64,000 bases of DNA from an uncultured Blautia sp. Lineage in GTDB: Bacteria; Bacillota; Clostridia; Lachnospirales; Lachnospiraceae. The translations under genes were made by a program, and so were the position numbers. The stretch is from positions 1-64,000 of the forward strand of contig NZ_CAKRXI010000011.1 in the NCBI RefSeq assembly GCF_934424005.1, written 5' to 3'. A model generated the notes under the pieces. The model made no database searches, was not told the DNA's origin, and was given only the letters and a program-made list of their open reading frames with translations. This document shows, in pieces, positions 62,245 to 64,000 of the stretch (the first letter of the stretch is position 1; every line of letters starts with the position of its first letter).

Positions 62245-63254
62245 TGAAACAGAAAAAGAAAATGACAAGTACCGGATTTCTGCTGTTGATCACGATCGTT
62301 CTGTTCTTCGTTATGTATGCAGCAGGTATGGTGATCTTTGCAGATAAAGGTTTTGCCAAACCACAGATGTTTCTGAATCTTTTTGTATCAAATGCAGGTC
62401 TTCTCGTTATTTCCTGTGGCCTGACGATCGTTATGATCACCGGTGGTATTGATATCTCCGTTGGTTCTGTAACAGCACTTGTCTGCATGGTTATGGCAGA
62501 CCTTATGGAAAACAAAGGCGTGAGTGCATATGTGGCAGTTCTTGCAGCACTTCTGATCGGCCTTGCTTTTGGTATCGTACAGGGATTCCTGGTAACTTAC
62601 ATGGGAATCCAGCCATTTATCGTAACACTTGCCGGCATGTTCTTCGGACGTGGTATGACAGCAATCATCAGTACAGACATGATCTCCATCAAAAACGAAG
62701 TATTCCTGAAATGGGCAAACTACCGTTTCTACATGCCATTTGGTTCTACAAACAAAAAAGGTAAATTTATCCCGGCATACATTCCGCCGACAGTAGTGAT
62801 CGCAATTATCGTAGTTCTCATTATTGCAGTGCTTCTGAAATATTTCAAATTCGGCCGTAAACTGTATGCGATCGGTGGAAACAGACAGAGTGCCCTGATG
62901 ATGGGTCTTGATGTCAAAAAGACAATGTTCCGTGCCTATGTACTGGATGGCTTTCTTGCAGGACTTGGCGGATTCCTTTTCTGCCTCAACAGCTGCGCCG
63001 GTTTCGTAGAGCAGGCAAAAGGTCTTGAGATGGATGCAATTTCTTCAGCCGTTATCGGTGGAACACTTCTTTCCGGTGGTGTTGGTACCCCGATCGGTTC
63101 CATGTTTGGTGTGCTGATCAAAGGAACGATTTCCAGTCTGATCACTGCACAGGGTACCTTATCAAGCTGGTGGGTACGAATTGTGCTTTCTGCACTGCTT
63201 TGCTTCTTTATCGTAATTCAGTCTGTACTGGCATCTGCAAAAAAGAAAAAATAG
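62244..63254 (+). CDS. Sugar ABC transporter permease (YjfF-like)
   Basis: A 336-residue CUT2 permease, the partner of the previous one. ITGGIDISVGSVTALVCMVM and GIVQGFLVTYMGIQPFIVTLAGMFFGRG are hallmarks, and IGGNRQSALMMGLDVKKTMFRAYVLDG matches the E. coli YjfF/YtfT pair. Its start overlaps the stop of the previous gene by one base (TAATG). Followed at a short distance by araA, so the operon probably links import to arabinose catabolism. Confidence 0.93.
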   Translation: MKQKKKMTSTGFLLLITIVLFFVMYAAGMVIFADKGFAKPQMFLNLFVSNAGLLVISCGLTIVMITGGIDISVGSVTALVCMVMADLMENKGVSAYVAVLAALLIGLAFGIVQGFLVTYMGIQPFIVTLAGMFFGRGMTAIISTDMISIKNEVFLKWANYRFYMPFGSTNKKGKFIPAYIPPTVVIAIIVVLIIAVLLKYFKFGRKLYAIGGNRQSALMMGLDVKKTMFRAYVLDGFLAGLGGFLFCLNSCAGFVEQAKGLEMDAISSAVIGGTLLSGGVGTPIGSMFGVLIKGTISSLITAQGTLSSWWVRIVLSALLCFFIVIQSVLASAKKKK

Positions 63255-63284
63255 TCAGGGAAAAATATATGGAGGTTTTTTGTT

Positions 63285-64000
63285 ATGGTTACAGGTAAAA
63301 ATTATAAGTTCTGGTTTTGCACAGGTTCCCAGGATCTCTACGGAGATGAGTGTTTAAGAAAAGTAGCAGAACATTCCAGAATCATTGTTGAAGAACTGAA
63401 CAAATCCGGCGTTCTTCCTTTTGAACTGGTGTGGAAACCGACACTGATCACAAATGAGCTGATCCGTAAAACATTCAATGAAGCAAATGCAGACGAAGAA
63501 TGTGCCGGTGTCATCACATGGATGCATACTTTCTCACCGGCAAAATCCTGGATCCTTGGACTGAAGGAATACAGAAAACCATTGTGCCATCTGCATACAC
63601 AGTTTAACCAGGAAATACCATATGACACAATTGATATGGATTTCATGAATGAAAACCAGTCCGCACATGGTGGAAGAGAGTATGGTCATATCGTTACCCG
63701 CATGGGAATCGAGAGAAAAGTTATCGTCGGACACTGGGCTGATAAGAAGGTTCAGGAGAGACTGGCATCCTGGATGCGTACCGCAGTCGGCATCATGGAA
63801 AGCAGCCATATCCGTGTCTGCCGTGTTGCGGATAACATGAGAAATGTAGCTGTTACAGAAGGTGACAAAGTTGAAGCACAGATCAAATTCGGATGGGAAG
63901 TGGATGCTTATCCGGTCAATGAAATATGCGATTATGTGAAGGATGTTTCAAAAGGAGATATTGATGTTTTAGTCGAAGAATATTATAATAAATATGACAT
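63285..64000 (+). CDS. araA: L-arabinose isomerase, partial (cut by window end)
   Basis: The first 238 residues of L-arabinose isomerase, which converts L-arabinose to L-ribulose using Mn2+. It begins NYKFWFCTGSQDLYGDE, with TWMHTFSPAKSWILGL near residue 80, LHTQFNQEIPYDTIDMDFMNENQSAHGGREYG near 105-140, all characteristic. AGGTT with GGAGG lies 10 bases before the ATG. The remaining part, probably about 260 residues, is beyond the window. The preceding CUT2 importer is probably for arabinose or an arabinofuranoside. araB and araD would be expected after it. Confidence 0.95.
   Translation, partial: MVTGKNYKFWFCTGSQDLYGDECLRKVAEHSRIIVEELNKSGVLPFELVWKPTLITNELIRKTFNEANADEECAGVITWMHTFSPAKSWILGLKEYRKPLCHLHTQFNQEIPYDTIDMDFMNENQSAHGGREYGHIVTRMGIERKVIVGHWADKKVQERLASWMRTAVGIMESSHIRVCRVADNMRNVAVTEGDKVEAQIKFGWEVDAYPVNEICDYVKDVSKGDIDVLVEEYYNKYD

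Noticed and set aside
1..64000. tRNA, rRNA, CRISPR arrays, integrases or IS transposases
   Set aside because: None seen; no cloverleaf-like tRNA sequence, no regularly spaced repeat array and no transposase or integrase motif. The Rpn-like protein is transposase-related in fold only.

Overview
The window looks like a chromosomal segment of a Gram-positive gut anaerobe of the Lachnospiraceae, most like Blautia or a close relative. This is inferred from the gene content (glycyl-radical hydroxyproline dehydratase, D-proline reductase, formate-tetrahydrofolate ligase, several YesM/YesN-type two-component systems beside sugar ABC transporters), strong AGGAGG ribosome binding sites and moderate GC. 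No rRNA, tRNA, CRISPR array or transposase gene was seen.

Layout. 1-440: two strongly structured non-coding stretches. 590-5309: AraC regulator, cupin-like DUF4867-type protein, fucose/arabinose-isomerase-like protein and xylulokinase, a pentose or deoxysugar catabolic operon. 5310-8430: formate-tetrahydrofolate ligase behind a ZTP (pfl) riboswitch, flanked on both sides by related copies of a structured repeat whose stems show compensatory changes. 8429-11723: ROK regulator with a coupled upstream mini-ORF, and an Xaa-Pro aminopeptidase.

11937-27772 is a proline/4-hydroxyproline fermentation island: ProC, LysR regulator, a proline racemase fused to a TetR-like domain, glycyl-radical activase, HypD dehydratase, an EamA exporter with a PfkB kinase, the D-proline reductase operon (PrdC, PrdA, a duplicated-domain protein, PrdB) on the minus strand, and a divergent polar amino acid ABC transporter. 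Together they can take hydroxyproline to P5C, L-proline, D-proline and 5-aminovalerate. PrdB carries Cys where studied homologs use selenocysteine.

27790-39504 is a signalling and envelope region: a cytidylate-kinase-like protein, an ECF sigma factor with a DUF4179-type anti-sigma protein, a secreted protein behind three BlaI-type operators, BlaI and a BlaR1-like metalloprotease sensor carrying the same C-terminal module as the secreted protein, two small proteins, an Rpn-like nuclease-fold protein, MarR with a membrane/cytidylate-kinase fusion, a second YczE-like membrane protein and a DUF1700 protein.

39682-53548: YesN/YesM two-component system divergent from an oligosaccharide ABC importer, a YesL protein, a domain-permuted GH3 beta-glucosidase and a GH78 alpha-L-rhamnosidase, probably for rhamnosylated glycosides. 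53603-54952: MATE exporter. 55200-64000: a second two-component system, a ribose/galactofuranose-type ABC importer and the start of L-arabinose isomerase, cut by the window end, suggesting arabinose uptake and use.
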